In this document: piece after piece, positions 33,702 through 41,941 of the stretch
Numbering within the stretch: position 1 is the first letter of the stretch
Layout: each line of letters begins with the position of its first letter
Assembly: GCA_964532595.1 (NCBI GenBank)
Contig: CAZHIQ010000018.1
Span: 1 to 64,000, forward strand
Reading direction: 5' to 3'
DNA length: 64,000 nucleotides
Source of the DNA: Chryseosolibacter sp964532595
GTDB lineage: Bacteria > Bacteroidota > Bacteroidia > Cytophagales > Cyclobacteriaceae
Notes under the pieces: generated by a model
Seen by the model: the letters and a program-made list of their open reading frames with translations, nothing else
What the model was told of the DNA's origin: nothing
Databases searched by the model: none
Program-made: the position numbers and the translations under genes

Positions 33702-35393
33702 ATGGAAAGCGGAAAAGTATTAAATTGCCATTCTGATAATAGCATCATGTCTGCACAATTCCTGAAAATTCATCCTGACGACAACGTACTGGTTGCACTG
33801 ACCGACCTGCAGGCCGGCCAGCAAATAACTTACAACGGAAGCACAACTGTTCTTGCCGAGTCTATTCCGGCCAAACATAAATTTGTAGTACATGATCTTC
33901 CGCAGGATGCGGAAATCACCATGTATGGTGTACTGGTGGGGCGGGCTACCAAGCCTATTGCAGCAGGTCACTCGATAAATACAGGAAATGTGAAACACAC
34001 GTCTTCCGCCTTTTCCGGCAGAAACCGAAAGGTAGAGTGGAAAGCCCCCGATGTTTCCCGGTGGAAGGACAAAACCTTTATGGGGTTTCATCGCCAGGAT
34101 GGCAGCGTGGGCACAGCCAACTACTGGGTAGTGATTCCGCTGGTGTTCTGCGAGAACCGCAACGTAGAAGCGATCCGGCGGGCCTTCGAAGATGCGCTTG
34201 GCTTCTCAAAGCCGGATGTTTATAAGACCTATGTTAAAGAACTCGCCGATCTTTTCAAAGAAGGGCGCGTCGAGGCAATTCGAAATCACGAGTTCAAGCC
34301 TGAGCCCATCAGGCCACGCTCCTCGATATTTCCCAATCTCGACGGCATCAAGTTTCTCACCCACGACCTGGGATGCGGCGGCACTCGTCAGGATGCTGAG
34401 GCTCTTTGCGCCCTGTTAGCAGGATATATCAACAATCCGAACGTAGCCGGAGCAACGGTCCTCAGCCTCGGTTGTCAGAATGCTCAGGTTGATCTTTTGC
34501 GTTCCAAACTCAATCAGCTTAACCCGTCGTTTGCAAAACCACTCGTGATCCTCGAGCAACAGAAAGAAGGAACAGAAGAAAACTTGCTCGTTAAAGCGAT
34601 CCGCGAAACCTTCCTGCACCTCACGGAGGTGAATAAACAAACGAGGCAGCCTGCTCCACTGACCAAACTCGTTGTCGGTTTAGAATGCGGCGGATCGGAT
34701 GGATTTTCGGGGATTTCCGCTAACCCCGCCATCGGGCATACTTCGGATCTCATTGCCGCGCTCGGGGGAAGTTCTGTCCTTTCCGAGTTTCCCGAACTGT
34801 GCGGTGTTGAACAGGAGCTGATCAACCGGTGCACCGACGACGCGATGGCGGAGAAGTTCATTCATCTGATGCGAGCCTATGCCCGCGCTGCGGAAGCGGT
34901 TGGCTCCGGCTTCGACATGAACCCTTCTCCCGGAAATATCAAGGACGGCCTGATCACCGACGCAATGAAATCAGCCGGTGCTGCGAAAAAAGGAGGTACC
35001 TCCCCTATTGCCGATGTTCTCGATTATACAGAACCGGTTACTCGTCCGGGCCTCACTCTTCTTTGTACCCCGGGCAATGACGTCGAAAGTACCACCGCCA
35101 TGGCGGGGTCTGGCGCCAATGTTATGCTCTTCACGACGGGACTCGGAACACCCACAGGAAATCCTATCGTTCCTGTTATCAAGGTATCTTCCAACACAGC
35201 CCTCGCTAAACGCATGCCCGACATCATCGACATTGATTGCGGGGATGTTATCGCCGGGACGAAATCGATCGAACAACTTGGGGAAGAAATTCTGGATTTC
35301 GTCATCGAGGTAGCCAGTGGCAACATCAAGCCTAAGGCAGTGCTTTTGGACCAGGACGACTTTATTCCCTGGAAACGAGGCGTATCGCTCTAG
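33702..35393 (+). CDS. uxaA: Altronate dehydratase
   Basis: Fe-dependent dehydratase (563 residues) that turns altronate into 2-keto-3-deoxygluconate. It has an N-terminal SAF-type domain (IHPDDNVLVALTDLQAG) and the UxaA core (MGFHRQDGSVGTANYWVVIP, THDLGCGG, GCQNAQVD, GLECGGSDGFSG) with conserved cysteines. ATG 33702 has a GGAAG site nine bases upstream; ATG 33747 would match the usual family start and is nearly as good. It is divergent from kdgK/eda across a short gap, so one regulator could serve both sides. Confidence 0.94.
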   Translation: MESGKVLNCHSDNSIMSAQFLKIHPDDNVLVALTDLQAGQQITYNGSTTVLAESIPAKHKFVVHDLPQDAEITMYGVLVGRATKPIAAGHSINTGNVKHTSSAFSGRNRKVEWKAPDVSRWKDKTFMGFHRQDGSVGTANYWVVIPLVFCENRNVEAIRRAFEDALGFSKPDVYKTYVKELADLFKEGRVEAIRNHEFKPEPIRPRSSIFPNLDGIKFLTHDLGCGGTRQDAEALCALLAGYINNPNVAGATVLSLGCQNAQVDLLRSKLNQLNPSFAKPLVILEQQKEGTEENLLVKAIRETFLHLTEVNKQTRQPAPLTKLVVGLECGGSDGFSGISANPAIGHTSDLIAALGGSSVLSEFPELCGVEQELINRCTDDAMAEKFIHLMRAYARAAEAVGSGFDMNPSPGNIKDGLITDAMKSAGAAKKGGTSPIADVLDYTEPVTRPGLTLLCTPGNDVESTTAMAGSGANVMLFTTGLGTPTGNPIVPVIKVSSNTALAKRMPDIIDIDCGDVIAGTKSIEQLGEEILDFVIEVASGNIKPKAVLLDQDDFIPWKRGVSL

Positions 35394-35397
35394 CACC

Positions 35398-35420
35398 AAA
35401 CATTTCGTCGATTAATGTTT
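35398..35420. terminator. Weak stem-loop after uxaA
   Basis: AAACATT (35398-35404) pairs with AATGTTT (35414-35420) around nine bases, five bases after the uxaA stop, followed by a T-rich stretch. AT-rich and short, so only a weak terminator. Confidence 0.35.
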
Positions 35421-35463
35421 ATACCTTTTCCTGTCGGATGCATTTCCGTGACGGCAAAACTCT

Positions 35464-35471
35464 TATTTTTG
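35464..35471 (+). promoter_or_regulatory. Promoter -7 box for the 67-aa gene
   Basis: TATTTTTG matches TAnnTTTG exactly, 47 bases before the ATG at 35518. A GC-rich stretch that can fold (GCGCGCC...GGTGCGC) lies in the leader. Confidence 0.45.
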
Positions 35472-35517
35472 CGCGCCGCCAGGTGCGCGGCACGCGTTTT
35501 ATACGCAAGCGATTATT

Positions 35518-35721
35518 ATGGATAAAATCAAGAACGGCGACGCCGTACGCTACAAAAATCAACGGGGTACAGTCTACGGAAAACCGCGGCAGAGCAAATT
35601 TGGAGGTCTGCTGTACACCATCCGCATCGGCGACGAGTATTACAAGGCATCAGCGAGTGAGCTCTCGCCCGAAAACGAAGAGTCGCCTGCCGCGTTGAAC
35701 GGTCAGGAGCCCAGAGCCTAA
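35518..35721 (+). CDS. Small basic-start protein, 67 aa, function unknown
   Basis: A soluble 67-residue protein. Residues 1-47 look like a small SH3-type beta barrel (NGDAVRYKNQRGTVYGKP, then YTIRIGDEYYKASASEL); the tail is acidic and unfolded. Its own -7 box lies upstream, and it ends before the rhomboid gene. Codon use resembles its neighbours. I do not recognise a named family. Confidence 0.6.
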   Translation: MDKIKNGDAVRYKNQRGTVYGKPRQSKFGGLLYTIRIGDEYYKASASELSPENEESPAALNGQEPRA

Positions 35722-35806
35722 CATAACAGTATCCTTAAGCATCTTCAGCGTCTCGCCGTTTTGGCGACGTGGCATTGCTTTGGGTTTTTCTTAAGGCGAA
35801 TTTCGT

Positions 35807-35814
35807 TAGCTTTG
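35807..35814 (+). promoter_or_regulatory. Promoter -7 box for the rhomboid gene
   Basis: TAGCTTTG matches TAnnTTTG exactly, with TTG at 35780-35782 further upstream (24-base gap). It lies inside the longest open frame, which argues that the real start is downstream of it. Confidence 0.5.
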
Positions 35815-35837
35815 CCCATAAAGTTAACCTGACGCCC

Positions 35838-36461
35838 TTGTACATCACGTACATCATCATCGCTCTTACTGCTCTGATTAGTATCAGGGCTTTTCAATCA
35901 CCCGTTCTGCTTTCGTCGCTGATTATGAATCCCTATCAGACGGAGCGTAAGCGACAGTACTATCGCTTTATCACGTCGGGGCTTATTCACAAAGACTACA
36001 CGCATTTGCTATGGAACATGATCTCGTTCTACTTTTTCGGGATCGCTATTGAACACCAGTTTGCCTATCTTTTCGGCAACGCGGGTAAAGTTTACTTCGT
36101 AGCCTTGTACATCCTGGCGATAGTCGTTTCCGATATCCCGACTTTTCTGAAACACCGGTCAAATCCAGGTTATAACTCACTGGGTGCCTCCGGTGGTGTT
36201 TCTGCTATCATTTTCGCTTACATCATTTTTGAGCCTCTCTCCGAAATTTGTCTTTACTTTGCCCTCTGCATGCCCGGCTTTATTCTGGGAGCGTTATACA
36301 TTATTTTCTCCTGGTATCAGGGACGAAAGGCCAACGACAACATTAACCACGATGCGCACTTATACGGCGCGCTTTTCGGGTTGATATTCTGTCTCGTAAT
36401 GGCACCGGAATCAATACCGGAATTTTTTGAAAAAATTTCTAACTGGCGTTTATTCAACTGA
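35838..36461 (+). CDS. Rhomboid family intramembrane serine protease
   Basis: A 207-residue membrane protease with about six helices. Catalytic Ser118 lies in SLGASGGVSAI and His174 in NHDAHLYGALFG; HLLWNMISFYFFG is the conserved second-helix region. It would cut membrane-spanning substrates within the inner membrane. The longest frame starts at GTG 35769, before the -7 box at 35807, so TTG at 35838 was chosen; the start remains uncertain. The DUF3817 gene starts one base after its stop, suggesting an operon. Confidence 0.85.
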   Translation: MYITYIIIALTALISIRAFQSPVLLSSLIMNPYQTERKRQYYRFITSGLIHKDYTHLLWNMISFYFFGIAIEHQFAYLFGNAGKVYFVALYILAIVVSDIPTFLKHRSNPGYNSLGASGGVSAIIFAYIIFEPLSEICLYFALCMPGFILGALYIIFSWYQGRKANDNINHDAHLYGALFGLIFCLVMAPESIPEFFEKISNWRLFN

Positions 36462-36462
36462 T

Positions 36463-36762
36463 ATGTCGTTTTCTAGTGTGCTCGGATGGTTGAGAATTAC
36501 GGGAATTGTCGAAGGACTATCCTATCTCCTGTTGTTAATAGTGGCCATGCCTCTTAAGTATTACTGGGGTAAGCCCGAGATGGTGAGTGTGGTAGGTATG
36601 GCGCACGGTGTGCTTTTTGTCCTTTACCTTGCTCTATCGGTACTTGCCCGCGAACAATATGGCTGGTCCTGGAAGAAGGTATTGATCCTTTGGGTGGCCA
36701 GTGTCGTACCCCTTGGCACTTTTTACGTCGACGTAAAGATGCTGCGCCACAGCGCCGTGTAA
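36463..36762 (+). CDS. DUF3817 membrane protein
   Basis: A 99-residue protein with three membrane helices and the DUF3817 pattern: LRITGIVEGLSYLLLLIVAM, PLKYYWGKPE, VGMAHGVLFVLYL. Function of the family is unknown. The ATG follows the rhomboid stop (TGA) by one base, so the two are probably translated together. Confidence 0.88.
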   Translation: MSFSSVLGWLRITGIVEGLSYLLLLIVAMPLKYYWGKPEMVSVVGMAHGVLFVLYLALSVLAREQYGWSWKKVLILWVASVVPLGTFYVDVKMLRHSAV

Positions 36763-36764
36763 CG

Positions 36765-37055
36765 TCAGCTTTCAAGCCCGACTTTCTCGCTATCGTTGCG
36801 CGGCAGAGTGAGATCAGTCGCGTTGATGTGATATTTTGAAATGAGGCTCGTGATAATTGCGACCGCCTCGGCCTTCCCAAAGTACTCGCTCATATACTTG
36901 ACGTAATGGATCGCCTCGTCGATGTTTTCGTCACTCCACTGCTGACGGGGTGCAAGAACAGCGCCATCGCGTTGAAAATTACCAACAAATGCTTCGCATC
37001 CGCTTTTACACATCAGGTCAATCAGCGCATTGATCAGGTCTTGCTCGCGATTCAT
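36765..37055 (-). CDS. Small helical protein, 96 aa, function unknown
   Basis: An acidic, mostly helical 96-residue protein with two cysteines in MCKSGCEAF. Its second half (ITSLISKYHINATDL) resembles the C-terminus of the next gene upstream (QWLMDTYNIQIDEL), and both begin with a short helix ending in a charged turn. The two are likely an old tandem duplication and a single transcript. No family recognised. Confidence 0.55.
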   Translation of the reverse strand: MNREQDLINALIDLMCKSGCEAFVGNFQRDGAVLAPRQQWSDENIDEAIHYVKYMSEYFGKAEAVAIITSLISKYHINATDLTLPRNDSEKVGLES

Positions 37056-37079
37056 AGTCAGCCGTCAAGCGCGAATGCG

Positions 37080-37301
37080 CTATATAAGTTCGTCAATCTG
37101 AATATTGTAAGTGTCCATCAACCATTGGATCTGGCTAAGGGCGTCCTCCTTGTCGTAACGCGCGTTCATTCCTTTAAGCGCCGTCAACACGGCGGCCATC
37201 CGCAACTCGCCGTCACCAGATGGATCGTCAGGAGGCAGCACGTTCTCCATTCCCGTCTTTCCGAGAAGTCGGGTCATTTCCAGCAGAAGGTCGTGTTCCA
37301 T
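37080..37301 (-). CDS. Small helical protein, 73 aa, possible paralogue of the next gene
   Basis: A 73-residue acidic helical protein (MEHDLLLEMTRLLGKTGMEN, then KEDALSQIQWLMDTYNIQ). ATG at 37301 was chosen over a GTG 33 bases upstream, which would overlap the terminator hairpin at 37321-37357. It lies 24 bases before the related 96-aa gene. Function unknown; the pair may be modulators or stress-related small proteins. Confidence 0.55.
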   Translation of the reverse strand: MEHDLLLEMTRLLGKTGMENVLPPDDPSGDGELRMAAVLTALKGMNARYDKEDALSQIQWLMDTYNIQIDELI

Positions 37302-37319
37302 AGCTATGCTTTCAAATGG

Positions 37320-37357
37320 CAAAAAATCAATCACCCGTCTTGCATGACGGGTGATTG
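37320..37357 (-). terminator. Rho-independent terminator after the 97-aa gene
   Basis: CAATCACCCGTC (37328-37339) and GACGGGTGATTG (37346-37357) form a perfect 12-bp stem around a six-base loop. On the minus strand the stem is followed by a T-run (37321-37326). It ends the transcript of the gene at 37377. Confidence 0.9.
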
Positions 37358-37376
37358 GAGCAGACTAAAGCCGTTA

Positions 37377-37670
37377 TTAAGGCTCCGTATATCCATGGTT
37401 TTTCTGATCGTGCCCCTGCTGCTTTACCATCTTGTTGTAGATACCTAAGAGCATAAAGGGAGCCGGCCACTGCCCAACGAACAGCGCCATGTGGTCGTTC
37501 TTCATTAGCTTCAAAGTAAGCGAAGCTGCCATCGCGCCGACCGCCGCCCAGAGAAAGGCGTCTGAAGGAATCTTTGCTGTTTGTGATTCAATTGCCCGCG
37601 CTACTTTACCTTCCTTGCGCTCGGGATTAACGTCGGAAGCAATATTCTGCACTTTCGTTGCCGTTGCCAT
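37377..37670 (-). CDS. Small membrane protein, 97 aa, function unknown
   Basis: A 97-residue protein: a polar, lysine/glutamate-rich N-terminus (1-35), two hydrophobic segments (about 36-56, FLWAAVGAMAASLTLKL, and 62-78, ALFVGQWPAPFMLLGIY), and a charged tail with His and Gln. A strong terminator follows its stop by 20 bases. I have seen similar short proteins in Bacteroidota genomes near stress genes but know no function. Confidence 0.65.
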   Translation of the reverse strand: MATATKVQNIASDVNPERKEGKVARAIESQTAKIPSDAFLWAAVGAMAASLTLKLMKNDHMALFVGQWPAPFMLLGIYNKMVKQQGHDQKNHGYTEP

Positions 37671-37810
37671 AATGTTTTTTCGTTTTATTTTTTGTTAAAC
37701 ATCGATAGGGCTGGACGCCCATCTTTATCACACCGGTAAAAAATATTATACCGAAGCAATCGTCCAGCGGTACAGTTTTGGTCCCACCCTCCTGAACGAA
37801 CTGATGAGCC

Positions 37811-38056
37811 ATGAACAGCGACGATAAAAAAGACAAACGAGATCCCTACAACGCCGAGGACACACCCACACCGCCCCAGGTAATGGATCCTAACGACGAA
37901 AGCGCGCGAAACTCCAAAGAATCGGGCAACCGCAAGCCGGAGCCTACTGACGCGAGGGGCCAGGATCGGCCAAACAAAGACAGTAACGAGGCGTCTACCG
38001 GAAAGAACCACCTCTTGTCAGACGAGGCTGACATCAGCGACGAAACGACCATCTAA
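37811..38056 (+). CDS. Hydrophilic disordered protein, 81 aa
   Basis: A highly charged 81-residue protein without hydrophobic core: Lys, Asp, Asn, Pro and Ser make up most of it (MNSDDKKDKRDPYNAED, then PNKDSNEASTGK). Composition resembles hydrophilins. It stands six bases before the stop of the opposite DUF4397 gene. Two other proteins of the same character lie at 41703 and 52909. The function is unknown; because such sequence can also be a chance frame, confidence is moderate. Confidence 0.55.
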   Translation: MNSDDKKDKRDPYNAEDTPTPPQVMDPNDESARNSKESGNRKPEPTDARGQDRPNKDSNEASTGKNHLLSDEADISDETTI

Positions 38057-38061
38057 GCGAG

Positions 38062-38760
38062 TCAGGGCAACACAACCAGTTCCAACTCGTTTTCATTGTC
38101 GTCGGCTTGTCTCAGCCCCTGTAAGACTACGGTGTAATACTGCCCGGCGGAGAGAGTCGCCTCTTTGTTAATCACCAGTGCATCACTGCCGGTAACGACC
38201 AGTTCCGCTAATCCTGCATCCACTTCGTAATAGGACGATACGGACTTATAAACGGCATCGTCAAACAAAGGTGATGATGAATCACCACCAACAGACAATG
38301 TCACGTCCGGGGTATCAGCTGCAAAATGAGCGAATCGTAGCATAGCCTTTCCTTCCGCCGGTGCGGATGCACTGTCGACAACCACGATAGCCTCGGGCCC
38401 AGAATCGCCAGGTACGGCAAACAGGCTGTAAGCTTTCTCCGGCACCAGATTAATCATAGTATCGATAACGGCATCAACTTCACCAGACCGTCGGAATGAA
38501 ATGCTGCGATTACCTGTGAAGAAGTTCAGATATCCCGACCAGTCGCCGTAAGAAAACGCTCTCGTATTTATACGGTTGCCGTCAACGATGATATCCAGGT
38601 CAGAAACCGTCGGCAGCGCATGATAGAGTGACACATAAGCGATATTCGCCGGTACGTCCGCGATATCGTCGTCGTCGAGACACGCCGTCATCAATAACAT
38701 AAGCGCCAGTACGAAAAAAAGATTGCGCATAGGCATGTAAAAAGACAAGAGATGCTTCAT
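38062..38760 (-). CDS. DUF4397 domain lipoprotein
   Basis: A 232-residue lipoprotein. The signal ends LMTAC, with an acidic DDDD directly after the cysteine; Asp after Cys commonly marks lipoproteins for particular membranes or for surface display in Bacteroidota. The rest is beta-rich and contains the DUF4397 pattern (AYVSLYHALPTVSDLDIIVD, AMLRFAHFAADTPDVTL), a repeat-like immunoglobulin-type fold of unknown function. ATGs at 38760, 38736 and 38730 are all possible; the first was used. Confidence 0.85.
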   Translation of the reverse strand: MKHLLSFYMPMRNLFFVLALMLLMTACLDDDDIADVPANIAYVSLYHALPTVSDLDIIVDGNRINTRAFSYGDWSGYLNFFTGNRSISFRRSGEVDAVIDTMINLVPEKAYSLFAVPGDSGPEAIVVVDSASAPAEGKAMLRFAHFAADTPDVTLSVGGDSSSPLFDDAVYKSVSSYYEVDAGLAELVVTGSDALVINKEATLSAGQYYTVVLQGLRQADDNENELELVVLP

Positions 38761-38945
38761 CACAAAAAAGTTTTCAGTAAATAACAGACGTCCACGGAAA
38801 GCAGACCCGCTTTCCCTTCTTGCTAGTATAGAAACAGATTTCTGTTTCAAAAATTGCGCATTCTGCCGGAATATTCGGCCGCTCAGGGAGCAGTCATACG
38901 ACGGCCGATTACTATATTAACGGTTTCAATAAATCGACCGGCCAA

Positions 38946-40724
38946 ATGCTGGATCTGCTTCACAACCTTGTACGACACCCTGTTGCCTATCTGGGCAGAA
39001 CCTTGTCGCCCCGGCAGTTCCTTATCGTTTCCAGTATCCTGGTGGGGCTGACATCGGGAATGGCCGGAGTCGCGGTAAAATACGTCGTCCACTCGATCGG
39101 TCAGCTCGTACGTTTCTATTCAGGCAATTACGAGCAGTTTTTCCTCTTCGCCCTCTTTCCTACCATAGGCATACTGCTTACCGTGTTCTTCATTCGCTAT
39201 TTCCTCAACGGAAAGCTACCGCGGGGAAGTGCAGACATAGTGTATTCAATCGCGAAGAAGTCGAGCCGGATTCCTCCTGAGCAGACCTACGCTCACATGG
39301 TGACCAGTGCCCTAACCGTTGGGTTCGGAGGGTCGATGGGGCTGGAATCGCCGATGGTCAGTACCGGGTCCGCGATCGGTTCGAATTATGGAACAACGTA
39401 TAAACTGGGGTACCGCGAGCGTACAATTCTGCTGGCCTCGGGAGCGTCGGCCGGTATCGCTGCCGCGTTTAACTCACCTATTGCCGGTGTACTCTTCGCC
39501 GTCGAAGTATTGCTTGCGGATGTGAGCTCCGCGGCGTTCATTCCGCTCATTATATCAGCAGCATCAGGCGCCCTGCTTTCAAAAATTATCCTCGGCGACG
39601 CTATCATTCTGAGCTTTTCCCTTACGCAGCCATTCGACTATCGCAACGTGCCCTTTTACGTCATGCTCGGTCTGGTGGCGGGATTCATCTCGCTGTACTA
39701 CGCCCGGGTGTACACCTGGGCTGAAAAGCGGATACATAAGATAGAGAACGTATGGAAGCGTGCTTTAACAGGCGGATTGCTTCTCTTCGTACTGGTGCTC
39801 CTGTTTCCGCCGCTCTTCGGAGAGGGTTATCAAACGATTAAACAGCTTGCTGATCTAAAGAGTCACGCCCTGTTTGAAAACAGCATCCTTTATTCATTTT
39901 TGGACACGCCCTATCTGCTGGTGATCGTCCTTGCCCTTCTGATTTTCGTTAAGCCCATTGCCGCGGCGATTACTATTGGAAGCGGTGGGAATGGGGGAAA
40001 TTTCGCGCCGGCTTTGTTCGTCGGAGCTTACGTCGGATTCGTCTTCGCCACAGTCGTCAATCTGACGGGACTTGCATATATACCCGAGAGCAATTTCACG
40101 CTGGTCGCCATGGCCGGCATCCTCAGTGGGATATTTTATGCACCGCTAACAGCCATCTTCCTTATTGCTGAAATCACAGGTGGCTATGAATTGATGATTC
40201 CGTTGATGATTGTTTCGGCCCTCAGCCTGTCTGTTGCCCATCTTTTTGAGCCAATGTCGATGGACGCCCGTATTCTCAGCGCCCGCTTGCGAGGCAGCAT
40301 CGAGACGCGCGACAAATTCTTACTGAGCAAGCTTGATGTCTCGGAACTGATTGAAACAAACTTCCTCACCGTACGCGCCGAGCATTCACTCGAAGAACTC
40401 ATACGTGTCATCGCCCAGTCGAACCGGAATATTTTCCCCGTCGTCGATGAGCAGAACAAGCTACTCGGTGTAGTGCATCTCGACAGGATTCGCGCTGTAA
40501 TCTTCGGGGCTGGCGACAGAAAGTCAACAACTGTTGCTGACCTTATGGCACCACCCCCCGCTGTCGTCGGAGAACACGAAAACCTTCATCAGGTCTTGTC
40601 AAAGTTTGAGGAAACCAAATCCTGGAACCTGCCGGTGGTCGACGACAAAGGCTGCTACGTCGGGTTCCTGTCAAAGTCCAGCATCCTGGCTCGTTACAGA
40701 AACGAACTTATGGAGTCGATGTAG
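38946..40724 (+). CDS. ClC-family chloride channel/transporter with CBS domains
   Basis: A 592-residue membrane protein of the ClC family with 10 or more helices (20-430) and two C-terminal CBS domains (about 440-590) that may bind adenine nucleotides. The gating glutamate is present as Glu134 in GSMGLESP. The inner proton-path pair reads LFAVEVLL: the first Glu (187) is kept, the second, needed for H+ coupling in E. coli ClC, is Val188. It could therefore act as a channel rather than an exchanger. GSGGNGGNFAPALFVG is the usual second selectivity motif. Confidence 0.92.
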   Translation: MLDLLHNLVRHPVAYLGRTLSPRQFLIVSSILVGLTSGMAGVAVKYVVHSIGQLVRFYSGNYEQFFLFALFPTIGILLTVFFIRYFLNGKLPRGSADIVYSIAKKSSRIPPEQTYAHMVTSALTVGFGGSMGLESPMVSTGSAIGSNYGTTYKLGYRERTILLASGASAGIAAAFNSPIAGVLFAVEVLLADVSSAAFIPLIISAASGALLSKIILGDAIILSFSLTQPFDYRNVPFYVMLGLVAGFISLYYARVYTWAEKRIHKIENVWKRALTGGLLLFVLVLLFPPLFGEGYQTIKQLADLKSHALFENSILYSFLDTPYLLVIVLALLIFVKPIAAAITIGSGGNGGNFAPALFVGAYVGFVFATVVNLTGLAYIPESNFTLVAMAGILSGIFYAPLTAIFLIAEITGGYELMIPLMIVSALSLSVAHLFEPMSMDARILSARLRGSIETRDKFLLSKLDVSELIETNFLTVRAEHSLEELIRVIAQSNRNIFPVVDEQNKLLGVVHLDRIRAVIFGAGDRKSTTVADLMAPPPAVVGEHENLHQVLSKFEETKSWNLPVVDDKGCYVGFLSKSSILARYRNELMESM

Positions 40725-41145
40725 TTTCCCCCGGCAGCACAACCGTGTCGAACCAGTAGTGCAGGAAGGAAGTGATTCGCCCGGTGATCTCGCTGGCGCT
40801 CGAAGGCTTCCGAATGAAGGAGTTTGCCCCCGCGGTATAGCAAGCCGATACCAGGCTTGGATCGACCACTCCCCCAAGTACTACGATAGGAATATGCGTG
40901 TATTGCCGGTTTTGACGAAGCGAGGTGATCGTCTCAATCAAATCCGCGCGCATCGCATTATAACTCATCAGGATGACGCTGGGTAGGGGCAGGTGCATAC
41001 GCTCACAGCTAATCAGGAACGCGAACAAATCATTGCTGCTTTCGACGAAATGGATATCAACCGCATAACCGCTTTCCCTCATCACGACATCTGTGATGTA
41101 CCGATCATCATCGTCATGTTCCAGCATTAAAACGGAACGTCTCAT
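40708..41145 (-). CDS. Receiver domain protein lacking the phospho-acceptor aspartate
   Basis: A single receiver domain of 145 residues. The acidic pocket EHDDDD near the start and the Lys in SFIRKPSS near the end are present, but the phospho-acceptor strand reads VILMSYNAM, with Ser61 where Asp should be. It is probably a pseudo-receiver that cannot be phosphorylated in the normal way and may act as an adaptor or be constitutively shaped. It lies 41 bases after a normal receiver gene (41187) in the same direction and overlaps the ClC gene by 17 bases. Confidence 0.85.
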   Translation of the reverse strand: MRRSVLMLEHDDDDRYITDVVMRESGYAVDIHFVESSNDLFAFLISCERMHLPLPSVILMSYNAMRADLIETITSLRQNRQYTHIPIVVLGGVVDPSLVSACYTAGANSFIRKPSSASEITGRITSFLHYWFDTVVLPGETTSTP

Positions 41146-41186
41146 GGTATTTGAAGAATGAAATCGCAGAGAAAAGCGTCAAACGG

Positions 41187-41594
41187 CTATAGACCATCGG
41201 ACAGCAGCCCTACCTGTCTCAGCACAGCCGAAAACTGAGCCGAATCAACCGGTTTGATCATATAGGCATCCGCCTTCACGTCAAACGACTCAAGATAGCT
41301 TTTCCCCTCACGGGAGGAAATAAGAGCCACCACGGGAATGCCATTCCTGATCGGATCATTCTTGAGTTCACGGAGAATCTGAACACCATCCACCCGAGGC
41401 ATCTTCAAATCAAGCAGAATCAACGAGGGTAGCTCCTGATCGCCGAACAAATACTCAAGTGCCTGTTCCCCATCGTCAATGTGCAATACCGGATGACTGT
41501 CGGTGAATCGCCGCAAGGCATATAACGTCAACTCCGCGTCATCCGCATCGTCCTCAATCAATAGTACTCTCAATACGCGGTCAGCTTCTTTCAT
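41187..41594 (-). CDS. Single-domain response regulator
   Basis: A 135-residue receiver of the Rcp1/CheY-like type: IEDDADDAELT, phospho-acceptor Asp62 in LILLDLKMPRVDG, the Thr/Ser switch region ALISSREGKSY and the lysine in YMIKPVDS. No output domain, so it relays phosphate or binds a partner. It heads a two-gene transcript with the degenerate receiver. The cognate kinase is unknown; the large kinase at 42585 is divergent and close. Confidence 0.92.
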   Translation of the reverse strand: MKEADRVLRVLLIEDDADDAELTLYALRRFTDSHPVLHIDDGEQALEYLFGDQELPSLILLDLKMPRVDGVQILRELKNDPIRNGIPVVALISSREGKSYLESFDVKADAYMIKPVDSAQFSAVLRQVGLLSDGL

Positions 41595-41702
41595 TTGATC
41601 GGCACAAACTACGGGTGTAACAAAATAAAAAACAAGCGAACCGTGTAATTCGCCAGGGGTATGCTTTTTTAACGCTTAGGAGGCAATTTAATTTCATGTC
41701 CT

Positions 41703-41897
41703 ATGGAAGAGGCAAATAAAGAGACTCGAAAAAAAAACCAGACACCCATTATTGATGGCGATGCGCGCCCCGACATCAACCTCGACCCTGAGGAAGAAGA
41801 CAAAAAGAAACGGGAACGTCCTACAGAAAAGAAGTTTGAAAGCGAGCGCCACGGTGATGTCAATTCGCTGGAAGATTACAAAGACGCAAAGGAGTAG
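41703..41897 (+). CDS. Hydrophilic disordered protein, 64 aa
   Basis: A 64-residue, almost wholly charged protein (MEEANKETRKKNQT, then DPEEEDKKKRERPTEKKFES) with no hydrophobic segment. It resembles hydrophilin-like or short stress proteins in composition, as do those at 37811 and 52909. The ATG is the only start. The lipid-anchored or membrane gene at 41942 follows after 44 bases. Family unknown. Confidence 0.5.
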   Translation: MEEANKETRKKNQTPIIDGDARPDINLDPEEEDKKKRERPTEKKFESERHGDVNSLEDYKDAKE

Positions 41898-41941
41898 GCA
41901 TAATTTTTATACAGCTGATTTAAATGCTTAGCTGTACCCTT

